From NCBI RefSeq assembly GCF_964340395.1, contig NC_135564.1, positions 6,792,861 to 6,856,860 of the forward strand: a stretch of DNA of 64,000 bases, in the 5' to 3' direction. Shown here piece after piece: positions 1 through 12,060 of this stretch. The notes under the pieces were generated by a model, which did no database searches, was not told where the DNA came from, and saw nothing but the letters and a program-made list of their open reading frames with translations. The position numbers and the translations under genes were made by a program. The DNA is from Glandiceps talaboti (lineage: Eukaryota; Hemichordata; Enteropneusta; Spengelidae). Positions within the stretch are counted from its first letter, which is position 1, and each line of letters starts with the position of its first letter.

Positions 1-507
1 TAATATACCACATACATGCCTTCATCGATTTACTCAACAACAGTCAGTAAACAGAACGTCACATACGACACATCATCACACAATGGTTAGTTATTCACCT
101 CGTCCTCAAACGAAAGGAATGACGAAGACTAAAAGTCAGTCATTGAATTATGCGTCAGCAACTTACAAGCAATTTTTACCAATTTTCAAGTTTGTTTGTG
201 GTGAAAAAAATTAAAAATTACGATTTTTGAGATTCAAAAAAATTGCAACAAAAAGTGAAGGAAGTTGGTGTTCAGTGACCATGCAATGTTACATTTGGTC
301 AAGTCGTAAGCCTTGAGGCTTTCGCTGACAAATCAACAAAGTTCCTCCGATTAGAAAGAATTGCATATTTTATACTAACCCTTTGATTCCGTGCATTCAA
401 TGATTTCGAAAGTTGTTAAACGTTGATGTGGAATTTATCGAAAGAAAAAGTCAATGTCATTCACAGTGGCATTACAATGGACGACAGTTGACTTGAAACA
501 AAAAATC

Positions 508-1540
508 GACTAGCTCGACAAAAATCTTACTAACCATGATTGCTACGTTTATCCTCTGGCTTGACAAAAAATCTGACTAACTTTGGTACATTTTATCTTC
601 TGGCTTGATAAAAATCCTTGACAAAAATCTTACATCTAGTGGTTCTTTTTATTGTCTATCATGACAAAAAATCTGACTAACTTTGGTACATTTTATCGTC
701 TGGCTTGAAAAAAATCTTACTAACTTTGCTACATTTATGGTCTAGCTTGGCAAAAATCTTACTAACTTTGCTACATTTATGGTCTAGCTTGACAAAAAAT
801 TTGACTAACATTGCTACATTTTATCGTCTGGCTTGACAAAAATCTTACCAACGTTCAAATTGCTACATTTTTTTCGGAAGCTCTCATTATCTCAGCATAT
901 CATAGGTACATCATATACAGTTTAACAAAGTATTTCATTTTCAGGCATGTCAATGGGTAAAAATGTAACTCTTCAATTTTTGTCATGCTCGATGTTAAAA
1001 TGTAGTAATGTCAATAAGAATTCTGTCAAGCCCCAGACGATAAGATTGATATATTTAGCAATGTTTGTAGCTTTTGTTGAGCCAGACAGTAAAATATAGT
1101 ACTGTTAATATGTGTGTCCTGTCAAACGATAAAATGTAGCAAGTTTTTGTATTAATTTGTAGCAATTTAAATGGCTTCCACTATAAAATGAACTACTTAA
1201 TGCACTCACAATATCAACACACAGGTCAGTATATTCTGTAATAGTGTCTAGTAGTTGTCTCCATGGCATATCACAAACGATACAACAGTTAACTAGACCA
1301 AACAAAATTCTTACTAGCAATAAAATGCTACATTTTATTCGATAACATTCCAACTAAACACTGCTACATTTCATCCTCAGGCGCCCCAAACATCTTCCAA
1401 ACATTGCTTCATTTCCTTTGCATGAGCTACCTTTTTGGTGATGCACATCCTGAAAAAAGATTACAATGTAGCAATTTTGTTGCGTCAGACGCTAAAATGT
1501 AGCAATGCTCGTATGGTTGTTGTTGAGCCAGACGACTTCC
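508..1540. repeat. Dispersed 42-46 bp repeat family in alternating orientation
   Basis: From 508 to about 872, TTGCTACATTTTATCGTCTGG and TTGACAAAAATCTTACTAAC segments repeat seven to eight times in the forward sense. From about 950 to 1180 and 1464 to 1540 the same motifs appear reversed (CAGACGATAAAATGTAGCAA), with forward relics at 1325-1375. A related piece is found near 29063-29141. Confidence 0.75.
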
Positions 1541-4500
1541 TATTTTACGCCAACTGACTTCTATAATTGTAAAACACCCAACCAAACAAACAAGTATAAC
1601 TACTAAATTGTAGAGCAGTCTAAAAGTATATATGAAAAGACGAAAATACACACTCAAAACACGGTAATCAATGTGTCCAAACTCACTCTCGTTCTCAAAA
1701 TAACACTAATAATACATAAATGTCAGATAAATAAAGACCATTTACACCATTTATCACGATTTCTGATAACCAGTTCAAAGGTCAAATTCGTCACGATGAG
1801 CACAACGTTACAAAATGTCAAGCTTGTTATACCGTACACTTTTTATTGTTGTTGTCACGGCAACCGAACGTTTATATTTGAAACATTCCTTGTTCAAATA
1901 TTATGAAGCTACCAAGATGAGAATCGTTAACGACAAGTCAATTCTGCTACTTAGAAATGTAAAGTAGTGATAGACTTTGAAGCAAATGTGATGTAAGAGA
2001 GATATCAAAATGGCGCCAATGTGAGTTGACGACAAGTTGACCAAACACCAATTGTGTTGTTTGTAAGTGTATGACGAAATGTTTCAAGATAAAGTATTGC
2101 GCAACTAGAAACTGTCCTAGGAAAAACTACAAGTGACATAGAAATAGCTGAATTCTAACGCGCTCTCAGAAATGGCAGTCATTTATGCAAATATTCAGGG
2201 AGAGGAGAGGTTGGGGAGGGGGAAAGGACATGTCACATCTTATATTGATTAGAACTAATAGAATTTCCAAAGTTTTGATCAGACTTTTCTTTATATGAAT
2301 TATTAAGATATTTGAATTTTGGAAAAAACAGACTTACTTGACGAAAACAAAACAAAACAAAACAAAACAAAACAAAACAAAACAAAAAACCACCAAAAAA
2401 CCCAGCGTGGAAAGGAGATATCACATCCGGGGAATATTTTAACAGTTATAAGCTCAGATATCAAAATATTGAGTTAAAGACGTAAATATCTCACTTATAC
2501 CAGTGAACTGAATAATAAATTACTTTGGAAATTGAATAATTAAAGCTATCTGCAATACTGAAATAAGTAAGTCGTTATTTTCATATAGGTTTATAGTGGT
2601 AACAGCACATAAATAGCCTTTAAATGGCAAAGCAATAGTTAAACAGCGTAACGGTAATATATGTCAACTTTAAGTCAGTAACATATGTGTCGTCTGCCCC
2701 TGAGTCGGCATTATCCCCGAAATCCGATAAAGGCTATACAGTTCAGTTCATGTTAAATGTTTTATTAATAGAACCGGATTCGTCCTTCGCTTAAAACAAT
2801 TGTGTTTGAACAGACGGCTCGACAATGGTATTACCGCTTAGAAAGTTAAACTTTCCCCCCCCCCCAAAAAAGAAATCTCCGTTTTGAAGGGGAAGAAAGT
2901 TTCCATAGTCCAGAGTCGGTTGATGTATGTATCTTGGGTCATTATAAACCAATAAGCGCTCATCTGGGATTCGAACGGCAGATTTTATATTATGATATAA
3001 TAACCACGAAGGGCCTTGCTATTCATACGATGTGTCCCATATAAAGTGAGAGTATGAGAGAAATTGTACATCTGGGACTTGGATCTTAATGCCGAGTTGA
3101 ACACCGATCATTTGCACCGTCCACCAACTTAATGACAATTAATAGCCTTTTCAATTATCTTTAACGAGAGCAGGAGAGGTGGCGATCGCTCAACGCCTAC
3201 TACAACTTAGTAGGATTATAGTTAAATCAGATCACTGCCAATGATAAGCCGGTTCAACTTCTGTCGCACTTTGTGTCTGAATCTTGTTTTTGCTAATTCT
3301 AAGCTTAGTTCTTTCGCTGACAAAAATACATCGGATGGAGGAAGTGAGAAAGACTTTTTTGTCCTCTTCTTACAGCAAACAGGTGGCGGCAAGGAGATTT
3401 ACGGAGGAAAACATGCGAGCATATCGTCCTAGTAGCGATCGGATCGCTGGCCGCGTGTCGTGCCGCAGTACTTTATTCAGCGATATGAGACTAATAGTGT
3501 AGAAGATAATGGGTGAGAGAAAGTTGTAGCTCCGTCTCGTTTAGGTCCGTGTATTCCTAAAGCATCACTCCGCCATCTGGGGCAACCGATAAACTGGCCA
3601 AAAAGTTTGTTCCAAAATTTAAGGATGTTTGTCTAGAAACATCGATACTTTTTTTTGTAAGGCGTGGCGTTGCCAGTTGATTGGCGTTATTGAGCGTGGT
3701 TATAAATCGAGCGAGAGAGCCAGAGTGAGAGAGAGAGTTTGAAGTGGTTGTACCCAGTGTAACACAAAGTCCCCGGGCAACCATCAAAATCCCTCTCAAG
3801 TTGTCCACTCATTATCAACGAACCCAAACTGTTTTCAAAACACTACAAGCCCTTCTAGCTGTTTATATGCAAACCAGGTTTTGCCAGTGATCATTTGTTC
3901 TGAACTTAACATTAATAAGTTCCAGTTTGTTAGGACAGTGTATGTATCGTCACAGCTATACAAGCTCTGACTGCTATAGTTTCTCTTCCGCGATATTTGC
4001 GTTTATGACACTCAGACAACGACAAGAAAAGTGTTGTTTTTAGGTGTTTCCAAATCCGTGCGACATTCTCGTCATTCGTAGACGGTCGTACTAAGTATCT
4101 TGATCAGCTTTTCTTCATGGATAGTTGCGAAGAGGAGGAAGATAATACCACTAATATTGCTCATTTAACTAACTTGTTCGGAGGCAGTCAAGCTTACTCT
4201 ACGACTACTAAGCAAGGCGAATAATCCGTTAATTGGAAAGAAAACAGGCACACTCTCATCCCAATTTCCCTTTACTGTTTTATTCGTTGAAGACTTCCAT
4301 GACAAGGCGGCACTACTGTCTTGGTGCAAATTACCGCTAATGAGCAAAAACGAGTTCACCTTGCTTGTACCGTCTCTCTGAAATATGTGGTGATCTTTGG
4401 CCGATCGTCCCAATTTCATGGGTGTCACCGTAACGAGTCGTATAGACCTGATGCAGATAATGCGTGGACAATGACTCAAATAACAAAATGGTCTTTAAAC

Positions 4501-5718
4501 ATATCCACTGATTGAAATGAAACTTCTGAAAACAGACTTCTTTTGATGCAAATGTTTTCGGTATACGAGTGACTCGGTGTAGTGTCTAAAGAGAAATCCC
4601 TGTTCCCATCTGTTGTACCCCATTCACAAACACTGACGAGTTTCAGTACGTAAACCAATACCGCCGAGTACGGGGGAAAATGATCACACATCCTCCATCG
4701 ACCGCTTGTTTTCACGGTGGTCTTAACTCGTAGAAAATCGGAATTAGAATTCCGCTAATATACCGTGTCTTATGTACCAGTGAAATTAACACGACAAGAG
4801 TTAATATAGGGCATGTTTATTTCTCGTTTTCTAAAACATGGTATTTTGTTGTTAGAGGTGTTAATTGTCGCTGTTCCATATCGGAGTTTAACTAATACCT
4901 CTTTTGTAGGTCTATTCTAGCAGGCGATGTTATCTCATCCTCATCGGAGACATCTGCTTTCATATCGGCTGCAATTTGAGCGCCTCTAGGCCATTCTACG
5001 AACGCGCCTGTCTGCTCCGTTTGTATGCTGTACAGTTAACAAATTGGTACACTGTTGAATCGCTCACCAACAGACGGTATCGCACTATTTCCTCTTGTAC
5101 GAAAACCCACAACCTGCACAGAAAAAAAGTTGAATTTTCGCAATATTGGTTAGGGACAGACAAAAAAAGTTCTTGCTGAATAGAAAAGTAATGGCCGTCT
5201 ATTTTATTTACACTACTTCATTGTAAATGTTCTAAATAATACATTGTCATTTCAAGCCCATCCTTGCATATATTGAATAAGGTACTGCTTGTAGGAAGCT
5301 GTGAGTTTGATATTTTTTCTTTGGTATACTTCAACCGGGAAGCATGACACTGTGAATGAATTCATACATTTCCTGTCCCAAAAAAGACTTTGTGTAACAT
5401 ACAATTTCGTCTGCATTGTCAGGCTAGATCAACTCCACGGCGCTTAACCAGAGCTCAAATTTACCCAGCTTCGTCGACTCACACACTTTTTTTTCTTTTC
5501 GATATCCCTGTTGTATTTTATTCGAAGTCACTGGTGCGTATTGGAGTCTTTGTTTCATTATTCTAATGCTGCATGACACTAATAGCGTTGCCCGGGGCAC
5601 CACACTTGGTGTTTCGCTTTTCACACTACGTCCACGCAATACGGTAGGGCAGTGTCGATAGCCCGAACAGTCAATTTACTAACTTGTATTATATCTCCCT
5701 TTCATTTTTCATAGTCAA
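1541..5718. other. Non-coding stretch, nothing further recognised
   Basis: Apart from the AAAAC tract and a C/A homopolymer near 2855, I see no protein-like frame, RNA gene or clear element. GGGATTCGAAC at 2966-2976 resembles an inverted pol III B box, but no A box or element limits could be shown. Confidence 0.5.
2344..2388. repeat. (AAAAC)n microsatellite
   Basis: About eight perfect AAAAC/ACAAA units. Confidence 0.9.
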
Positions 5719-5865
5719 GCAAACAAATACAAACAAACATACATACATACATACATACATACATACATACATACATACATACATACATACATACATACAT
5801 ACATACAAACAAACAAACACATAAACAAACAAATAGATGGATAGATAGATAGATAGATAAATAAA
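5719..5865. repeat. Compound (AAAC)/(CATA)/(GATA) microsatellite
   Basis: A long perfect CATA core (about 5739-5806) is flanked by CAAA and GATA units. Confidence 0.93.
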
Positions 5866-6873
5866 CTTCTGCAACAGTATAAAATTATGAATATCGTTAT
5901 GTTCCTGTGAAGTTCGTGTATAATCTGTATAATAATTAGTCAGTGAGATTATAATGCCAATAACGAATCGCGAGCCAGTCGTATCAAATTTGAAGATTAA
6001 AGCAAAGTGTTATTTGAAGACAGCCGTTTTCAAAAGGTTAGAATAATCTTTTGAAATCCGAACTAAATACCTAAGATCCGATCCCTTCATTAGCGGAAGG
6101 CCCAGTTAAACTGTTTTCTTTATTGATATGGATTTAATGCCCAAAGTAGGATGTCATCTGCTCGTTGATTTATCTAGTTGATACGACCATCTCTCATTAC
6201 GACCTTGTTTGTCGGCTTAAGCGATCTCAGTGTCACCTTAAGATTTGAACATAAGGGGTATTATAGTACACACGCTGGTGGATTTACTAAGGTTTCTTTC
6301 CAAATCCATCCATAGATGTCTACGCTTGTAAGTCAGACAGGCTGTTGTCTGTCTGTTGGAATCATCTTTTCCTGTTATTTGTCCGTATCAGAGTCCACAA
6401 CAGTGAAAAGAAGTTGATCTAAGTAAATTAGTTCTGTAAAGTTGACAGTGATTTTGTCCTAAAGACTAAAATTACTGACATTACTTAAACAAACTAATAA
6501 ACGTGAGGACAACACACAAATACGTACACTCATATTACAATGATGCATTAGGTGTAAAGAATTGGTGACACATTCAGTCTACAATTGAAATATATGCATG
6601 AATATTTCATCGATTTCTTTTTTTTAAATAACAGCTACAGTCTGGGTCACATTAACCAAGGGACATATGTTTATTACTAGAACAACAAGTGTTTGGATTA
6701 AATAAATAAACCACCAAGTGATTCTTACGCTTTCTTGTATAACTTGCACTGTTATGAATAATGTTATTTTTTTAAAACTTTAAGGTAGGGTACCCATGGA
6801 TTTGTCACGTGTTGTCCTTGATGTAGTGTGTATTATTTTCTCTCGCAATCATTGTGCAAGCTATCTAATGAGT

Positions 6874-7070
6874 GAATGAGAGAGAGAGAGAGACAGACAG
6901 ACAGGGACAGAGTGAGACAGACAGACAGACAGACAGAGACCGACAGACAGAGAGACAGAGAGACCGACCGACAGACAGACAGAGAGACAGAGAGACAGAC
7001 AGAGAGACAGACAGACAAACAGACAGACATACATACAGACAGACAGACAGACAGAGAGACAGAGAGACAT

Positions 7071-7103
<33 letters not shown>

Positions 7104-7105
7104 TA
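6874..7105. repeat. GA/GACA compound microsatellite
   Basis: Interleaved GAGA and CAGA units with a few CATA and CCGA variants. It produces long false frames such as RQTDRQTD. Confidence 0.93.
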
Positions 7106-7116
7106 GAGATTTCTCG

Positions 7117-7172
7117 ACATTGTGTAAGAAGAGCCTATGGTTCAACATTGTGTAAGAAGAGCCTATGGTTCA
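7117..7172. repeat. 28-bp tandem duplication
   Basis: ACATTGTGTAAGAAGAGCCT plus ATGGTTCA is present twice in a row, wedged between two tetranucleotide arrays. Confidence 0.9.
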
Positions 7173-7204
7173 ACAATTTATCGAAATTAAATAAAGTCAA
7201 TAAT

Positions 7205-7314
7205 AATAATAGATAGATAGATTGAGATAGTTAGATAGATGACTAGATAGATAGATAGACAGACAGACAAACAGACAAGGAGAGAATGACAGACAGCGAG
7301 ACAGACAGAGAGAC

Positions 7315-7352
<38 letters not shown>

Positions 7353-7353
7353 G

Positions 7354-7397
<44 letters not shown>

Positions 7398-7481
7398 CAG
7401 ACAGGCAGATAGACAGACAGATAGACAGACAGACAGACAGATAGATATATAGCTAGCTAGCTAGATAGCTAGCTAGCTAGC

Positions 7482-7566
<85 letters not shown>
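7205..7566. repeat. (GATA)/(GACA)/(CTAG) compound microsatellite
   Basis: Long GATA arrays with GACA islands and a TAGCTAGC segment near 7448-7485. Confidence 0.93.
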
Positions 7567-7568
<2 letters not shown>

Positions 7569-7591
7569 ACAGAAGAAGTCCAAACTTAGTA

Positions 7592-8181
7592 AGGGAGCCT
7601 TCAGTAATTACAAGGGGGTGGGGGATAGGAATATATTAGTAAGGGCCGCTGCTGACAACCATGCAGTGAATTAATTGTAACGTTAGTTGTGGTGTGAGGA
7701 GAGAAGTGGGTCCCACAGAAGTGAAGGAAGGGGAATGGTGTGGCAAGATATTTGGGATAATGTGGCACAATTGGGCTATTGACCTCGGTACTGACAATGT
7801 CGGCAGTGCGCCTATATAGTCTTTGGGAGTTCTGGCCTTCAACTCTGTCAATACACTTGGATACAAACGAGGGGATTAATTATTCAACACAAATTCACTG
7901 TGGTGGTAGTATAGTGGGAAACAAATAATGCGTTTAAAATTGTGGTGGCAGCGGTGGGATCGAGTCCATTATGCTGTTGGTTCTGGGACTCCTGGCCCTT
8001 TTCACGTCTGATAGTATTTTAACCCAATGCCTTAGAAATATTTTGATAGGGGGACGGTCATGTCACAGAGAAAGAAAATTGGGGAAACGGAACGCAAATC
8101 AGGAGAGCGTCACATTTTACCAACAGACAGGGCTTGATTTCCCCCTCCCCTCCCCTCCCTTTGTAATTAGTGAAGGCTCCC
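7592..8181. mobile_element. Candidate non-autonomous DNA transposon with terminal inverted repeats
   Basis: AGGGAGCCTTCAGTAATTAC at the left end and GTAATTAGTGAAGGCTCCCT at the right end are inverted copies with one mismatch across 23 bases (one further base pairs on the inner side). G-rich sequence follows internally on the left and C-rich on the right. TA-type flanks are compatible with a target duplication. The 590-bp interior has no transposase, so it would be mobilised in trans. Confidence 0.65.
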
Positions 8182-8936
8182 TAATGTTTCTGCCTCGTTG
8201 ACATGCGTTGATAATAAACTGTCATATTAGTTCATGTTCTGTTCATTATGTGGCCCCGATTTACTTCATCGTCTGCGTTCCTCTCGTATCGATCGTAGAC
8301 GTCATGGCAAGCGCGTTTTGTTAAGACAAACAATTTTCTGAAACGAGGTCAAATTAATACCGAACTGAGGAGTAATTCAGACAGCGAGATCGACTGTGTG
8401 TTCATTACACTAGAATCTTCCCATTGAGCAATTATGTCTCGGTACTGCAGGGAACGATGGTAATGCAGGGCAATTTAAACGACAATTTGCCTTTCGCTAG
8501 AATAGCTTCAACTTCTCTGACCCCGGGTCATCTTTGTTTAGCCGATCGGTCGCTTGGGAGATATAGGATACGACATGATGATTGATATCTCGTGGACACG
8601 GTAGATTCTCAAAAAACCATATCGGTTACGGAAAGTTACAGGCAACTCGCCTGTAATGACGCAAAAAGATACGTTTTGCCGGAAAGGAAGTTTTCAACCT
8701 AAATGTTAAGGCGCAACATGTCTCATTATAGCGGAAAGATAACATTACTGATAGATTGAAGTTCCATGTTGTCGTGTCCTCATTTGTAGCTACCCTGTGT
8801 TCGAGTCTTACAAAAAATCGACCAGTTTTTGTAATCGACACGTTAGGAACTAAACATACATAGAAGTTATAAGAATGGAATTTGTAGTAATTGGTGCTAC
8901 ACCGTCACGTACTGAATTAACATGGACTAGATTCAC

Positions 8937-9204
8937 GTACGTACGTACATACATACATACATACATACATACATACATACATACATACATACATACATAC
9001 ATACATACATACATACATACATACATACATACATACATACATACATGCATACATACGCACGTACGCACGCACGCACTCACGCACGCACGCATGCATACAT
9101 ACATACATACATACATACATACATACATACATACATACATACATACATACATACATACATACATACATACATACATACATACACATACGCACAGACACAC
9201 ACAC
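8937..9204. repeat. Long (CATA)n microsatellite with a GCAC centre
   Basis: Two CATA arrays flank a CGCA/TGCA-rich centre at about 9050-9090, and the tract ends in CACA. Confidence 0.93.
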
Positions 9205-9696
9205 ATATGTAATATAATTGTTAGTATCATATTAATACTCACAATTTCAACCGCTTGTGTTAAACTGTTTTTTTCTGGGTTTCAATTTATTGTCGGAGTT
9301 TTGATGCATATTGCCGTAGTGAAATAATGTTACATGAACATCGTTATTGCTTCAGTATTCTAGAGTAATCTTCGAAAACACTTACAGATTTCAAGTGGGG
9401 GTCTATTGAAAATTCATGGCTGAAGTCATGATATATCCTATGGATTACCCACGTTTAATTTAATTTTTTTTTAAAAGTACAAAAATAATATAGAGGATAC
9501 ATATTCACATATATTTACACAAGAAGAAGCCATGAATGAATAAAGGAATCTCAGTGTTGGTGGAGGGTCTATGGCTAAATATTAGACACGGCATGAAATT
9601 GAAGAAAGATAAGTTACACGTGTAGGATTCGAACACATGGCTGAATTCTATTGGGAGATTCCATGTGTCATCTATATAAATACATGTACACGTCTA

Positions 9697-9698
9697 TG

Positions 9699-9772
<74 letters not shown>

Positions 9773-9805
9773 TTCACTGTCTTAGCAGATTGATACTCAC
9801 CGAGT

Positions 9806-9900
<95 letters not shown>
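9697..9900. repeat. Two (AT)n tracts
   Basis: Nearly perfect AT alternation at about 9697-9768 and 9806-9900, separated by 37 bases of unique sequence. Confidence 0.93.
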
Positions 9901-9902
<2 letters not shown>

Positions 9903-10079
9903 CATATATATTGTTTCTGATGCAACGTTGTTAGTTGAAAGTATGATAAAAGTCATCCAAACATTTCTTTTAATAACCAAGGTGAAGATGACTGGTGTAA
10001 TACGTGACTCTCGTCTAAAAGTCCAATAACCTAAAACCAGTATGTGTTAAATTGATGTGTGCTTACTCATTGGACATAT

Positions 10080-10334
10080 GAATGGATGGATGGATGGATG
10101 GCTGGATGGATGAATTAATGAATGAATGAATGAATGGATGGGTGGGTGGGTGGGTGGGTGGGTGGGTGGGTGGATGAATGAATGAATGAATGAATGAATA
10201 AATGAACGAACGAACGAACGAACGAATGAATGAATGAATGAATGAATGAATGAATGAATGAACGAACGAACGAACGAATGAATTAATGAATGGATGGATT
10301 GATGGATGGATGAGAGAGAGAGAGCGAGAGAGTT
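10080..10334. repeat. GGAT/GAAT/GGGT/GAAC compound microsatellite
   Basis: Blocks of ATGG, TGGG, GAAT and GAAC units, ending in GA and TA runs. Confidence 0.92.
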
Positions 10335-10997
10335 ATATATATATATTCAGTTGCAGATAGAGAATGGGAAACGACAAGGATAATAAAATATGGACATAGA
10401 GTCATACAAACAAATACATATATGGAATGACAAAGCAAGTTTATTCAGCAAGACTAGATAGAGAATACATCACATAGTTTACACACATACAAAATAAAGA
10501 CTGGCAAGGCAAGGCAATGTAATGTAGATTAAACATGTCAATCATACTGCTAAACGTTATCAATGTGATATCACGTTTAATTATCATTTTCATCCGTTCA
10601 GAAATGTGATTTAATCATACCAATATCATATATATAGTAGAGTACATACACACTTGAATTGAACAGTTGCACTATAAATTCACTGAGTTGATGTGTGTTA
10701 CTTTGTTGCAGTCTCATCACCCATTAGTCCTAATTACAACGAGTCAACTGGTCAGCGATCTCGTTCAATAATTATATGTATTTGCCAAACAATGAATAAA
10801 TCTAAATGAGCAAACCATCAAATGAGCAAACCACCTGCCTATCAGTAGAATGGTGATAACGAGTCTAGTGTAACGGTAGGGGTGTGTACAAGCCAGTACA
10901 ACGTAATAATAAGAAAAAATAAAACCATTGGTTATGTCTGATATTATTGGTTGACTGGATAGATATACAAATCGAGAGAATTTTCAATGTAAAGGGG

Positions 10998-11001
<4 letters not shown>

Positions 11002-11090
<89 letters not shown>

Positions 11091-11092
11091 TG
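11002..11092. repeat. (GA)n microsatellite
   Basis: An almost pure GA run with one AAA interruption. Confidence 0.93.
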
Positions 11093-11340
11093 GAGATATA
11101 CATTTAGAACAATTACATCGTATATCTTTTATCCATCAGTGTTCTCTTTTCACTTGACATATAGTATAGTAGGTGAAAGTATACCAAGTATCAAATGATA
11201 AGATATCATGAAATACACGTCACATGCTTGCTATATTTTTTATGTCGAAAGTATGTTCAATGACCAAACACACGCAAACTACGCTGTAATTTTTCTCATA
11301 AAATCATGATTAATTGCATTTATTGAACTTGAACGAAAAC

Positions 11341-11456
11341 CATACGTAGATGCGCAGTGCATGATGGAATATGATACGAACCGTGTGTGGATGCGCAGTG
11401 CATGATGGAACAGGATACGAACCGTGTGTAGATGCGCAGTGCATGATGGAATAGGT
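11341..11456. repeat. 41-bp minisatellite, about 2.7 copies
   Basis: TGCGCAGTGCATGATGGAA occurs at 11351, 11392 and 11433, with ACGAACCGTGTGT between copies. Confidence 0.9.
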
Positions 11457-11699
11457 CACGTTTTGTAAATAATGCCTTAATAATTGTATGACGTAACCAT
11501 TTTACTCCATAAGATTACGTCATGGAGAATCCATAATAACGGTTGAGAATGTTGCAGTAACGATTAAAGTGCTACTGTTAGAGGTTTACGATATCGAAAG
11601 AAAATTTTCAGACGAAACATAACAAAATCGCAAAATAAAATGAAAGTCTAGATAGAGTTTACTTTGTTAGTAAAATGTTAAATAGTCACGAATTGTTAA

Positions 11700-12060
11700 T
11701 TAGAGATGTCGATATTTCACGATAGTTGAATGTTTAGTAGCATGACTACAAACTGCAAGTTGCTGGCATTGGTTCGAGTCTTGCTACTGCCACGTATTTC
11801 GAAATGGATAAAAGTCGACGTCCTTCGACGTCCTTGCGCTACATTCGGTCCCCGAGTGCGTCCAAGTCAACTCAACAGTAAAACTGGAGACTTGGTAGAA
11901 TAGAGGTTGCTATGTGAATGTTTCACCCCCATACACTGACAGAGCTAGAGGCATCAATGGATTTTGTGTTCCCCAGGGAATTGAGGAAGTATAAATGACC
12001 ATTGTGGCTTTATAGGTCTGTGCTAGGGTAATAATTGTGAACGGCTTCGAGAACTTCAAA
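11700..12060 (+). mobile_element. Possible tRNA-derived SINE
   Basis: GGTTCGAGTCT at 11771-11781 fits the pol III B box, and TAGCATGACTA at about 11738 is a loose A box, with spacing about 10 bases shorter than in a tRNA. A GC-richer body follows. No poly-A or clear target duplication was seen, so this is tentative. Confidence 0.3.

Noticed and set aside
2966-2976. tRNA gene suggested by GGGATTCGAAC
   Set aside because: Only a T-arm-like motif is present; no acceptor stem or anticodon arm could be paired.
6833-7216. Long frames over GACA repeats (both strands)
   Set aside because: They are pure products of a microsatellite without stop codons, with no non-repeat protein sequence.
8850-9327. 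130-150 aa frames of YIHT/MYVC repeats
   Set aside because: Translated CATA microsatellite.
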